A program made the translations under genes and the position numbers. The notes beneath the pieces are model-generated. The model searched no databases. It was given only the letters and a program-made list of their open reading frames with translations, and was not told the DNA's origin. DNA of 12,147 nt from Bacillota bacterium (GTDB lineage: Bacteria; Bacillota; DTU030; DUMP01), in assembly GCA_012735455.1 (NCBI GenBank), contig JAAYHG010000093.1, positions 1 to 12,147 on the forward strand, read 5' to 3'. Of the stretch, positions 1 through 7,214 are shown piece after piece (the first letter of the stretch is position 1; each line of letters opens with the position of its first letter).

Positions 1-216
1 GGGTTGAGCATGCGCGGAGATATGCTCATAATTCGCTATAACCTGCTGCATACTCCAGTAGCAGTAGCCACCAATTGCCAGCATGATAAGGATAAGACAA
101 AAGTACCCCAGTAGAATCCGCGTCACAAGGCTTGCCCCACGCCTTAAACCTTGCCGCTTGGGTGCGCGCCGCAGACTAGGTAGTTTAATCCTAATGCGCG
201 GCCACCTGATTTTCAT
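1..216 (-). CDS. N-terminus of a membrane protein, probably a methyl-accepting chemotaxis protein (cut by window edge)
   Basis: An open frame of 72 codons starts at an ATG (214-216) and runs off the left edge without a stop. An AGGAG-type ribosome binding site lies about 9 bases upstream. The product begins with a very basic cytoplasmic tail (12 Lys/Arg in the first 33 residues). One hydrophobic segment follows at about residues 34-54, and then a polar stretch that looks like the first helix of an extracytoplasmic sensor domain. This layout is usual for chemoreceptors with a four-helix-bundle (4HB_MCP) sensor, but sensor kinases and GGDEF proteins can start the same way. The chemoreceptor call rests mainly on context: the gene is first downstream of a GEMM-I riboswitch, a class that often controls motility and chemotaxis genes. 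The methyl-accepting signalling domain would lie outside the window and is not seen. Confidence 0.6.
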   Translation of the reverse strand, partial: MKIRWPRIRIKLPSLRRAPKRQGLRRGASLVTRILLGYFCLILIMLAIGGYCYWSMQQVIANYEHISAHAQP

Positions 217-240
217 GCATATCCTCTCCTCTCATTAGAA

Positions 241-289
241 CGACAAACATAAAGAGGCAGCTGAAATTGCCGCCTGCAATTCAGCCGCC
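241..289 (-). terminator. Intrinsic terminator forming the expression platform of the c-di-GMP riboswitch
   Basis: On the minus strand the arm at 276-289 pairs with the arm at 256-270. This gives a stem of about 14 bp with one bulged T and one G-U pair around the loop AGGCG. The T-rich run TCTTTATGTTTGT follows at once. The hairpin sits between the aptamer (336-422) and the ribosome binding site of the downstream gene, where a transcriptional riboswitch keeps its terminator. The P1 3' strand of the aptamer (CCGCTG) can pair imperfectly with CAGGCGG in the loop and 3' arm, which would give an antiterminator. Confidence 0.8.
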
Positions 290-335
290 TTCCCTAACAT
301 AGCAGAGAAGTCCGTGTAATCCTACATTGGCTAGT

Positions 336-422
336 CAGCGGAAGCCTGGCGATCATAGCGGCGCGCCGTAGACCCATGGCTTTGTGCCCCCACCTTTCGG
401 CTGGGTTTACCTTGAAACGCTG
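336..422 (-). promoter_or_regulatory. Cyclic di-GMP-I (GEMM-I) riboswitch aptamer
   Basis: The minus strand carries the GEMM core in order. P1 is closed by CAGCG (418-422) with CGCTG (336-340). The block AAGGTAAACC follows, then a P2 hairpin capped by a GAAA tetraloop (395-398), then GGGCACAAAGCC, GGGTCTA and finally GCCAGGCTTCCG. Compared from memory with the V. cholerae Vc2 aptamer, the position that contacts the ligand (G20 in Vc2) is G at 411, the G21-C46 pair is kept, and the C22-G45 pair is replaced by U-A (409 with 385). That compensatory change supports a folded RNA. G rather than A at position 20 favours c-di-GMP over cyclic GMP-AMP. Two to three bases of the core depart from consensus. 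A terminator and a membrane-protein gene follow. Confidence 0.88.
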
Positions 423-435
423 GATTTTGAATTAA

Positions 436-463
436 ATTGTCGCCAAACAGGATTTCCTGTCAA
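436..463 (-). promoter_or_regulatory. Sigma-A-like promoter of the riboswitch-controlled transcript
   Basis: A perfect -35 TTGACA (458-463) is separated by 16 bp from GACAAT (436-441) on the minus strand. Transcription would start near 429-430, just before aptamer helix P1 begins at 422. This spacing is what a riboswitch leader needs and is the main support. A 14-bp imperfect palindrome overlaps the -35 and fills most of the spacer (447-460). Confidence 0.7.
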
Positions 464-498
464 CCAATCCTTTACTCTATAGGGTAATAATACCATTC

Positions 499-1887
499 CT
501 AGTTGTCGTTTTTTGTCGCTTCATGTCTGTATAGCACTGAACTCCCAGAAAAAAGGGAGGGTTCTTGTGATTGGAGCCTGCGGGCACGGACTAAGAGCTC
601 TTGACGGGTGTTGAGGTCCGGGTTTTCCCAGACCTGCTCCAACAATTCCTGCCGCAGTGCTCCCACTGCTGGACCAGGGGTGAGGTTAAGTGCGGACATC
701 ATCTCACCGCTAGTAAGGGCCAGCTCCCTGGCCGTTAACGGTGGGTGTTCTTTCTTTACGGCGGCTGCAGCCTCATACAGTTCGTTCAATCCGGCCGCCT
801 GTGGATCCCCCCAGATGGACATGCGATCTGCCGCAATAAGGGTAATAACGTTGTCGAATTCTAGCCAGCCCACACGAGCCGCCAACCTACGCACCGGTGC
901 CAATCCCATCTCTGCACGCCAGAAAAACATATGGTTGGCCACAAGGAGGGTTACCGTTCTAATTAACCTTTTCTTAAAACACAGGCGGCTGAGAATTTCC
1001 GGGATCAGGGCTGCAGAACGAGTAGCATGGCCCGGAAAGTAGCGGCCGTACGGCCCCTCAGTCCATCCCTGATATTTGCCTACATCGTGCAGTAATCCGG
1101 CCAATCTCAGCTTGAGGTCTGGCGGGGTAAGGGAACAGGTCCTAATGTTGTGGCCGAGAACATCATCGGGATGCAACCGCCCCTGCTTTAGGCCTTTTCC
1201 CTCCATTAGCTCAGGAATTAGGCTTGCCATAAGGCCTGTGTCTACAAGCAGTTCCAAGGCTGCGCGAACATTGGGGCCAACAAGCAGCAGGGAAAACTCA
1301 TGGCCCCTTCGTTCCCGGGCTACCCCCTGTAAGCGGCCGGCCTCTTGCATGAGGGCCTGAAGAGTCTTTTCCTCAATCTGAAAGCCAAGCTGGGAAACAA
1401 AACGAGCTGCGCGCAACAAGCGCAGACCATCCTCGCGGAAGCGTTCCTGTGGCTCACCCACTGCTCGGAGGATCTTGTTACTCAGATCCAAGCGCCCGCC
1501 CCAGGGGTCTACCAGCGTACCTGTTAAGGGGTTCAAGGCCATTGCGTTCACCGTAAAGTCACGACGAGCCAGGTCTTCTTCCACACTGCAGCCAAACTTC
1601 ACACTGCTGGGATGACGCCCATCCCGATACGCACCATCGCTGCGCAAGGTGGTCACCTCTAAGGGGCGATCCAGCACCACTGTTACTGTACCAAACTCAA
1701 CACCGGTAGGGATTACCCGGGGAAACAGCGCAGTCACCTGCTCTGGAGTCGCGACCGTAGCTATGTCATAGTCCTCCGGTTCCCTATCTAGGAGAAGATC
1801 CCGCACGGATCCTCCCACTAAGTAGCTAGGGTAGCCTGCCTCCCAGAGAACCCTAATACACTCCAAAACTGTCTCCGGTATTTTCAT
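499..1887 (-). CDS. cca: CCA tRNA nucleotidyltransferase with HD domain (class II)
   Basis: The enzyme adds or repairs the 3'-CCA end of tRNAs from CTP and ATP without a nucleic-acid template. Numbered from the ATG at 1887 (462 residues), it shows the nucleotidyltransferase signature GGSVRD (25-30) and the metal-binding DYD (39-41). The flexible-loop region follows (82-93), then RRDFTVNA (108-115) and the base-selecting EDGLR (152-156). A C-terminal HD domain carries LLHDVGK with His267-Asp268. The flexible loop is present, which argues against a CC-only enzyme, so the protein should be able to add the terminal A. Sequence alone does not separate a full CCA enzyme from an A-adding one. A GTG two codons upstream (1893) is an alternative start; I prefer the ATG because it lies about 10 bases from the AAAGGGGGGA ribosome binding site. 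A terminator just upstream means cca is not the tail of the dusB transcript; I see no convincing promoter in the short gap. Confidence 0.93.
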   Translation of the reverse strand: MKIPETVLECIRVLWEAGYPSYLVGGSVRDLLLDREPEDYDIATVATPEQVTALFPRVIPTGVEFGTVTVVLDRPLEVTTLRSDGAYRDGRHPSSVKFGCSVEEDLARRDFTVNAMALNPLTGTLVDPWGGRLDLSNKILRAVGEPQERFREDGLRLLRAARFVSQLGFQIEEKTLQALMQEAGRLQGVARERRGHEFSLLLVGPNVRAALELLVDTGLMASLIPELMEGKGLKQGRLHPDDVLGHNIRTCSLTPPDLKLRLAGLLHDVGKYQGWTEGPYGRYFPGHATRSAALIPEILSRLCFKKRLIRTVTLLVANHMFFWRAEMGLAPVRRLAARVGWLEFDNVITLIAADRMSIWGDPQAAGLNELYEAAAAVKKEHPPLTARELALTSGEMMSALNLTPGPAVGALRQELLEQVWENPDLNTRQELLVRARRLQSQEPSLFSGSSVLYRHEATKNDN

Positions 1888-1925
1888 CGGCACGGATCCC
1901 CCCTTTCTTTATATCTACTGGCGGC

Positions 1926-1953
1926 AAAAAGGACCCACCCTAGGGATGAGTCC
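1926..1953 (-). terminator. Strong intrinsic terminator after the dusB/320-residue-protein group
   Basis: On the minus strand GGACTCATCC pairs with GGGTGGGTCC (10 bp, two G-U pairs) around a 3-base CTA loop, followed directly by TTTTT (1926-1930). The hairpin begins about 23 bases after the stop codon of the 320-residue protein. It separates that unit from cca. Confidence 0.88.
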
Positions 1954-1976
1954 GGCAAGAGTCGCTCCGGAGGGCC

Positions 1977-2939
1977 TTAACTCCACGGATCCAGGGGAAA
2001 ACGCTGCAGTACCTGACGCAGAGTACGCTGCAAGGGCTCACTATCATCGTGAAGCATGCCTTTTTTTAAGCTCCGTAGGGTGAAGGCTTCCGGTTGGCTA
2101 CCCAAATCCAAATCCCGGGCCAGGCGGGAAAAGGTGCGGCTGCGGGCTCGCTCCAACGCGGCCGGAAGGGTACGCCCCTCGCCAAGAAAACGGGCCAATT
2201 CCTGCCCTAGGTAAAAGTGTGCCAGATTAGTCATGGGGTTACCACATTGGCCACTGCTTGTTTGTCCGAGGATCTCTGGCAGCCTAAACTGCAATCCCCA
2301 TTGGATGGATTCCTTTAATTCCTCAGCTTCTGCCTTTACGGACCAGGCCAGGTTCTTTGTGGTACAAACACCACACTCCTGCAAGACACGGATTATGGCG
2401 TGCTCTAAGGTATGGGCCTGCTCAGCTGTCACCAGTCCCCCTACCTGCCCCTGTATCGCCACGGGGTTACCTTCATAATCACCACCATAGATGGTGATGC
2501 TGATGTCCTTGGTAGAACGAGGCTCAGTGTAACCACCCAGCGGTTGCCACCCAGCACCGGAGATCACCGGTTGCCCTCGTTCACGGAGTTGTGCCAGATT
2601 CAATTCCTCCACACCTTGGGCAACAATAGAGCGGCGTTCCACAACAAAACGCCTGGCACGGGCATGGGCTAAACCCCTTAGACGCGCCACCATAACAGTA
2701 CTCTTGCGCCAGGTGGAAGCATCAACGGCCTGTACCTGGCTCAAGCCTTCAATTTGCACCATCATACCAGCAGGATATAGCGCCCGTCCTCCTGAGGTTA
2801 GTGGCACCAGAAAGGCTGGCGCGTTTGTCCCTAACCGGCCTAGGGTTAGCAGAGAAAAATCATCCAGGAACATCCCCTGGATACTTCCCCCGGGGCGTGG
2901 GAAAACCCCATTCCCAACCGGTAACGCAAGCAGGTTCAT
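1977..2939 (-). CDS. Unrecognised conserved-looking protein downstream of dusB, 320 residues
   Basis: I do not recognise this family. The frame is intact, starts at ATG (2937-2939) with AAGGAG 9 bases upstream, and begins 5 bases after the dusB stop, so the two are surely co-transcribed. No signal peptide or membrane segment is visible, so it is likely cytosolic. The N-terminal ~110 residues begin LPVGNGVFPRPGG and contain a GMMVQIEGL-type stretch (58-66). They recall by eye the substrate-binding N-terminal domain of Lon proteases; this is a weak pattern match. The C-terminal half is helical and has possible metal ligands: HTLEH (His176, His180), CGVC (Cys189, Cys192), QCGN (Cys232) and His241. 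It ends in a conserved-looking HDD (297-299). No Walker motif or protease dyad is seen. A role in tRNA modification or RNA handling could be guessed only from the neighbour dusB. Confidence 0.85.
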   Translation of the reverse strand: MNLLALPVGNGVFPRPGGSIQGMFLDDFSLLTLGRLGTNAPAFLVPLTSGGRALYPAGMMVQIEGLSQVQAVDASTWRKSTVMVARLRGLAHARARRFVVERRSIVAQGVEELNLAQLRERGQPVISGAGWQPLGGYTEPRSTKDISITIYGGDYEGNPVAIQGQVGGLVTAEQAHTLEHAIIRVLQECGVCTTKNLAWSVKAEAEELKESIQWGLQFRLPEILGQTSSGQCGNPMTNLAHFYLGQELARFLGEGRTLPAALERARSRTFSRLARDLDLGSQPEAFTLRSLKKGMLHDDSEPLQRTLRQVLQRFPLDPWS

Positions 2940-2944
2940 TAACG

Positions 2945-3919
2945 TCAGCTCCTTTCCGCTAGGCTTTTCTCAAAGGCGGCAACAAGCTCCCTTACCTCTC
3001 CCTCAGTGGTGGCCGCCATAATAGCGGTACGCATGCGCGCTGCTCCTGGCAGGCCCTTCAGGTACCAAGCCAAATGCTTGCGCATCTCTCTAACACCGCG
3101 CTGCTCACCCTTCTCAGCAATAACCAGCCGTAGATGGCGTAGGGCAAGCGACAAACGCTCCTTGATAGTTGGCTGCGGTAGGTCCTTTCCGCTAACAACT
3201 TTCTGCACCGTGCGGCCTACGAGCCATGGGTTCCCCAAGGCGCCACGGCCTAACATCACCGCATCACAACCTGTCTCCGCCAACATCCGTAGCGCATCTT
3301 CCGGTGTAAAAATATCTCCGCTGCCCACCACCGGCACAGCAACGGCTTCCTTGACTGCCCGGATAATACTCCAATCCGCCCGGCCGCTGTAGAATTGGCT
3401 GCGGGTACGACCATGGACAGCGATTAATTGGGCACCGGCCCCAACCAAACGTTTGGCTAAGGGTACGGCATTTATGTGCTCATGATCCCAACCAGCGCGG
3501 ATCTTAGCGGTGATGGGAACGTTTACAGCGGCCGTCATAGCGGCCACAATTGCTTCTGCACGCTCTGGCGCAGTAAGCAGGGCTGAGCCCTCACCGCTCC
3601 GCACCACCTTGGCTACTGGACAGCCCATGTTAACATCAATAGCCACAGGGTGAAGTGTAGCTACCTTCTGTGCGGCCTCAGCCATGACCTCCGGTTTGGA
3701 ACCGAACAGCTGAATGACAAGAGGGCCTTCACCAGGGGCCGGCACCGCCAGCTCCCAGGTCTGTTCGCTCCCATAAACCAAACCCTGCGCACTAATCATC
3801 TCTGTGTAGGCTAAGGCACAACCCTGCTCCCACGCCAGGGTACGGAAAGCGCGGTCCGTTACCCCGGCCATGGGTGCCAATACCACCGGGTTGGCCAACT
3901 CCAGGTTAGCTAAACGCAA
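2945..3919 (-). CDS. dusB: tRNA-dihydrouridine synthase, DusB/NifR3 family
   Basis: This FMN enzyme reduces specific uridines of tRNA to dihydrouridine using NADPH. The 324-residue product has the TIM-barrel motifs in order. APMAGVTD (15-22) is the FMN-binding start, and NMGCP (97-101) contains the catalytic Cys100. KIRAGW (139-144), VHGRTR (168-173), GSGDI (199-203) and LGRGALGNPW (223-232) follow for phosphate and flavin binding. A helical tRNA-binding C-terminal domain follows, and the length is normal for the family. The start is TTG (3917-3919); GGAGG lies 7 bases upstream and no better in-frame start is seen. It follows coaX after 65 bases that contain a hairpin, and it is followed after 5 bases by an unrecognised gene whose ribosome binding site lies inside the dusB end. 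The order coaX-dusB is common in Firmicutes. Confidence 0.96.
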   Translation of the reverse strand: MRLANLELANPVVLAPMAGVTDRAFRTLAWEQGCALAYTEMISAQGLVYGSEQTWELAVPAPGEGPLVIQLFGSKPEVMAEAAQKVATLHPVAIDVNMGCPVAKVVRSGEGSALLTAPERAEAIVAAMTAAVNVPITAKIRAGWDHEHINAVPLAKRLVGAGAQLIAVHGRTRSQFYSGRADWSIIRAVKEAVAVPVVGSGDIFTPEDALRMLAETGCDAVMLGRGALGNPWLVGRTVQKVVSGKDLPQPTIKERLSLALRHLRLVIAEKGEQRGVREMRKHLAWYLKGLPGAARMRTAIMAATTEGEVRELVAAFEKSLAERS

Positions 3920-3949
3920 CCACAGTCCTCCTTCAGCATATGAAGCTAA

Positions 3950-3969
3950 GACCGCTCCTGAGAGCGGTC
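3950..3969 (-). terminator. Hairpin between coaX and dusB, possibly a weak terminator or attenuator
   Basis: A perfect 8-bp inverted repeat (GACCGCTC / GAGCGGTC, loop TCAG on the minus strand) lies 15 bases after the coaX stop. Only TTAGCTTCAT follows, so the U-tract is poor. It may reduce read-through into dusB or set an mRNA processing boundary. No separate dusB promoter is evident in the remaining bases. Confidence 0.45.
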
Positions 3970-3984
3970 CCCGCGCCTGGGCTG

Positions 3985-4791
3985 CTATTTCTCTTGTCCG
4001 ATTCCCTGGATTCCCTGGTGGCGCTCGTAAATTAGCCTAAGGCCAGTTAGTGTAAGGTCCACATCCACCTTCTGTATGGTCTCGGCATGTGGTGCCACCA
4101 TGGACGCAAGACCGCCCGTGGCGATAACAGTCGCGTTCTCTCCTAGTTCGCGGCGGATGTGCTTCACCAAAGCATCCACCTGCCCGGCAAAGCCATAGAC
4201 AATCCCGGCCTGCATACTGGAAATGGTGTTCTTGCCGATGGCACTACCTGGATCTATTAATTCAATACGAGGCAGCTTCGCCGCCTTGTGGAACAGCGCT
4301 TCAGTGGAGGTAAGTATACCGGGAGAGATGGCACCACCCAAGTACTCACCTGTCCTGGAAATCACATCAAAGGTGGTTGCTGTACCAAAATCAACTACAA
4401 TACAAGGGCCCCCGTAAAGGGTATAAGCTGCCAGGGCGTTCACAATACGGTCAGCGCCTACCTCGCGAGGATTATCATAGAGGACCCTGATACCTGTATC
4501 TGTATCCGGCCGCACCATGAGTGGTTTCTTATTGAAGTAACGCACCGCGAGTTTTTCTAAGACTCCGGACAGGGGCGGCACCACCGATGCCACCACTACG
4601 CCCAGTACCTCTTCTGGAGTAAGAGCATCCACTTCAAACAGTTGGCGCAAAAAGACCCCGTACTCATCCTCAGTGCGGGCCCGGTCAGTACCCAATCGCC
4701 ATCGCGCCAAGAGTTCGCTGCCGCGAAATACCCCGGCCGTTATATGCGTATTACCTACATCTAGGGCAAGCAGCAGCCCTCCGCTGTTCAC
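3985..4791 (-). CDS. coaX: Type III pantothenate kinase
   Basis: It phosphorylates pantothenate, the first step of coenzyme A synthesis, and belongs to the ASKHA fold; the type III form needs a monovalent cation and is not feedback-inhibited by CoA. The 268-residue product has DVGNT (11-15) for ATP phosphate binding, GADR (112-115) for pantothenate, DFGTATTFD (134-142), GGAISPG (152-158) and ATGG (224-227) near the second nucleotide contact. All match active family members. The start is GTG (4789-4791) with AAGGAGA about 10 bases upstream, inside the end of the thioesterase gene; only 4 bases separate the two genes. In many clostridia coaX follows birA and nad genes; here its upstream partner is a thioesterase. 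Confidence 0.96.
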   Translation of the reverse strand: MNSGGLLLALDVGNTHITAGVFRGSELLARWRLGTDRARTEDEYGVFLRQLFEVDALTPEEVLGVVVASVVPPLSGVLEKLAVRYFNKKPLMVRPDTDTGIRVLYDNPREVGADRIVNALAAYTLYGGPCIVVDFGTATTFDVISRTGEYLGGAISPGILTSTEALFHKAAKLPRIELIDPGSAIGKNTISSMQAGIVYGFAGQVDALVKHIRRELGENATVIATGGLASMVAPHAETIQKVDVDLTLTGLRLIYERHQGIQGIGQEK

Positions 4792-4795
4792 CTGG

Positions 4796-5191
4796 CTATT
4801 TCTCCTTCGCCTCTAGTTTACTATGAAAGCGTTCGGTATTAATGATGAAGCGTTCGTGCATGCCCTCGCCTACCTTTTTTACCTCATCATAAACCTCCAC
4901 GGCAAACACCAGGCGCCGCCCATCCACCTCGTTCAGCTTAGCCCTAGCCGTAACCGTCATACCCACGGGGGTGGGAGCCAGATGTCGAATGTTTACCACA
5001 GTCCCCACGGTGGTCCAACCTTCGGGTAAGCTGGGCTGGACAGCGTTGCGAGCAGCCCCTTCCATAAGGGCGATCATCATAGGGGTTGCCAGCACCTCCA
5101 CGCCACCGCTACCCAGGTGAGCCGCTGTATATTCCGGGGTAACCTCTCTTGTTAATTCAGCACTGAGTCCCGGCGAGAGATTGAAGTCCAT
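4796..5191 (-). CDS. Hot-dog-fold acyl-CoA thioesterase, FlK-like
   Basis: A small cytosolic protein of 131 residues with the single hot-dog domain of acyl-CoA thioesterases. Thr36 (in ATPMM), Glu44 (in LMEGAA) and His70 (in IRHLAP) are spaced 8 and 26 residues apart. This is the same spacing as Thr42, Glu50 and His76 of the fluoroacetyl-CoA thioesterase FlK, so the catalytic triad appears intact. FlK-like proteins without fluoroacetate biology are widespread, and the natural substrate of this one is unknown; a small acyl-CoA is the reasonable guess. The ATG start (5189-5191) has AGAGGG about 10 bases upstream. It lies 35 bases after ftsH and 4 bases before coaX, with no terminator between, so it is probably translated from the ftsH transcript. 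The pairing with coaX suggests a link to CoA pool management. Confidence 0.85.
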   Translation of the reverse strand: MDFNLSPGLSAELTREVTPEYTAAHLGSGGVEVLATPMMIALMEGAARNAVQPSLPEGWTTVGTVVNIRHLAPTPVGMTVTARAKLNEVDGRRLVFAVEVYDEVKKVGEGMHERFIINTERFHSKLEAKEK

Positions 5192-5226
5192 CTTGTCTCG
5201 ACCCTCTTTCCTGCGAGTTTCGTCTC

Positions 5227-7083
5227 CTATACCTGCTGGGGGGCAGGAGGAAAGGAAATGCGCAGCTCAGCTGGTTTGGCAGCCTGCTGTTCCATCTCTT
5301 TCATCAAAGCAGTGAATTCTTCTGCCTCCAGTGTCTCTTTTTCTAAAAGCACTTCCGCTACCCGGTCGAGCTTCGCCCGGTTCTCGGACAAAAGTTTGGC
5401 CGCCTTATTGTAACAGATATCCACGAAGCGCCGGACCTCACGGTCTATGGCTGAGGCCACTTCCTCGCTGTAGTTGCGATCCCGAGAGATGTCACGGCCG
5501 AGGAAGACCTCCTCCTGCTTGTGTCCAAAGGTGAGGGGCCCAAGCTCTTCGCTCATGCCATACTCAGTAATCATCTTGCGCACCAAATTGGTAGCCCGCT
5601 CCAGGTCGTTTTGCGCCCCGGTGCTGATCTCTTTGAGCACCAACTCCTCGGCAACACGCCCACCCAGTAGTTGGGTAATACGGTCAAAGAGCTCGGATCG
5701 AGTGAGGTAGTAGCGATCCTCTTTGGGAAGGCTCAAGGTGTAACCGCCGGCCCGTCCCCTGGGAATGATGGAAACCTTGTGTACCGGGTCCGTGTGGGGC
5801 AAAAGGTAGCCCAACACTGCGTGCCCCGCCTCGTGGTAAGCCACCAAGCGCTTCTCGCGCTCACTTATGACACGGCTTCTGCGTTCCGGTCCAGCGATCA
5901 CCCGATCAATAGCTTCTTCCAACTCTTCCATGCCAATACTGCGCTTGTTTTTTCTTGCTGCCAAGATAGCAGCTTCATTTAGCATATTCGCCAGATCAGC
6001 CCCGGTGAAGCCTGGCGTACGACGTGCCAAGACAGCCAGATCAGCTTCCTTATCGATAGGCTTGTTCCGGGCAAGTACTCTAAGAATAGCCTCACGCCCC
6101 ACTACGTCTGGCTGGTCAATAACCACCTGACGGTCAAAACGCCCTGGTCTTAGCAAAGCCGGGTCCAGGACATCTGGACGGTTGGTAGCCGCCATGATAA
6201 TGACGCCTTCGTTCACCCCAAAGCCGTCCATTTCTACCAGCAGTTGGTTCAAGGTTTGCTCACGCTCATCGTGCCCGCCGCCTAAACCTGCGCCCCGCTG
6301 ACGGCCGACAGCATCTATCTCGTCTATGAACACCAGGCAGGGCGTGTTCTTCTTGGCCTGCTCAAACAGGTCTCTTACGCGGGCAGCACCCACACCCACG
6401 AACATCTCAACAAAATCCGAACCACTGATGCTGAAGAAAGGCACCCCAGCCTCCCCAGCCACGGCTTTAGCAAGTAAGGTCTTACCCGTACCTGGGGGGC
6501 CGACCAAAAGAACGCCTTTGGGAATGCGTGCTCCCAAGTCAATGAACTTCTTGGGTTCTTTAAGGAACTGTACAATTTCCTGCAACTCCTCTTTTGCCTC
6601 GTCCGCCCCGGCTACATCGGCAAAGGTGACACGGTTTTTGTCATCAACGTTGTAGAGGCGAGCCCGGCTGCGGCCGAAGGACATTACCCGGTTTCCGCCG
6701 CCCTGAGTTTGCTGCATGATAAACACCCATACGCCGATGAGGAGTAGTATGGGTAAGAGGGTGGAGAACAGCGTGGACCACCACGGCGGCCCCTGCACTG
6801 GTTTATAGGAAATCTCCACCTGGTTCTGTTCCAGCTTTTCTTCTAATCGCGCCGTATCACCCAAAAAGGGCATGGTGAATAGGGTGCCGTCCTTAAGCAC
6901 CCCGGAGACTCTTGTATTGGAGATGGTTACTGCTTCCACCTCGCCCTTTTCCAGATGGTTTATAAACTGGGTATAGTTAAACTCCTTTTCCTGTGGAGCA
7001 GTAGTGGAAAAGTAGTTTATGATGGATAGAGCAATGATGATTAGCAGCAGGTAGAGGCTCATGCTGCGGAAAACACGATTCAA
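5227..7083 (-). CDS. ftsH: ATP-dependent zinc metalloprotease FtsH
   Basis: A membrane-anchored hexameric AAA+ protease that degrades misfolded membrane proteins and regulatory proteins. In the 618-residue product, transmembrane helices lie at about 8-24 and 101-124 and flank an extracytoplasmic domain. The AAA+ domain has Walker A GPPGTGKT (195-202), pore motif FVG (228-230), Walker B LVFIDEID (250-257) and the second region of homology around 301-319 with the arginine fingers. The M41 peptidase domain has the zinc motif HEAGH (417-421) with the third ligand Asp493. Length and motifs are normal and nothing is missing. The start is TTG (7081-7083), supported by AGGAGG 8 bases upstream and by a sensible N-terminus. 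It has its own promoter in the 131-base gap after hpt and probably drives the thioesterase and coaX as well. Confidence 0.98.
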   Translation of the reverse strand: MNRVFRSMSLYLLLIIIALSIINYFSTTAPQEKEFNYTQFINHLEKGEVEAVTISNTRVSGVLKDGTLFTMPFLGDTARLEEKLEQNQVEISYKPVQGPPWWSTLFSTLLPILLLIGVWVFIMQQTQGGGNRVMSFGRSRARLYNVDDKNRVTFADVAGADEAKEELQEIVQFLKEPKKFIDLGARIPKGVLLVGPPGTGKTLLAKAVAGEAGVPFFSISGSDFVEMFVGVGAARVRDLFEQAKKNTPCLVFIDEIDAVGRQRGAGLGGGHDEREQTLNQLLVEMDGFGVNEGVIIMAATNRPDVLDPALLRPGRFDRQVVIDQPDVVGREAILRVLARNKPIDKEADLAVLARRTPGFTGADLANMLNEAAILAARKNKRSIGMEELEEAIDRVIAGPERRSRVISEREKRLVAYHEAGHAVLGYLLPHTDPVHKVSIIPRGRAGGYTLSLPKEDRYYLTRSELFDRITQLLGGRVAEELVLKEISTGAQNDLERATNLVRKMITEYGMSEELGPLTFGHKQEEVFLGRDISRDRNYSEEVASAIDREVRRFVDICYNKAAKLLSENRAKLDRVAEVLLEKETLEAEEFTALMKEMEQQAAKPAELRISFPPAPQQV

Positions 7084-7143
7084 AACCTGGCCCTCCTCTC
7101 AATAGGCCACCAGACACTTACAAAACCCACACCTAGCTTGAGT

Positions 7144-7166
7144 CTAGCTCCCGACAGGGATACTAG
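7144..7166 (-). other. Hairpin at the 5' end of the ftsH leader
   Basis: On the minus strand CTAG-TA-TCCC pairs with GGGA-G-CTAG around a TGTC loop. It lies just downstream of the predicted ftsH start site, so the mRNA would begin with this hairpin. The hexamer AGCTAG occurs three times in the leader (7163-7168, 7144-7149, 7133-7138). The hairpin may stabilise the mRNA or be a protein target; nothing here decides. Confidence 0.4.
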
Positions 7167-7169
7167 CTA

Positions 7170-7198
7170 ATTGTATCACACTTTTCCATCTGGAGCAA
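7170..7198 (-). promoter_or_regulatory. Sigma-A-like promoter of ftsH
   Basis: An extended -10 (TG-A-TACAAT, core 7170-7175) lies 17 bp from a weak -35 TTGCTC (7193-7198). It is in the hpt-ftsH gap and points to ftsH. A weak -35 with an extended -10 is compatible with activator dependence. In B. subtilis a TilS-HprT complex has been reported to activate ftsH, and both genes lie directly upstream here. Confidence 0.65.
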
Positions 7199-7214
7199 CA
7201 AAGCAAACTTTTTC

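Noticed and set aside
608..1042. Plus-strand open frames opposite cca (also 1076-1360 and 1345-1527)
   Set aside because: They lie antisense to a gene with all family motifs, have no ribosome binding sites and their products show no recognisable domain.
1894..1925. Possible -10 (TATAAA) for cca
   Set aside because: Any -35 would fall in the terminator stem or T-tract and matches poorly.
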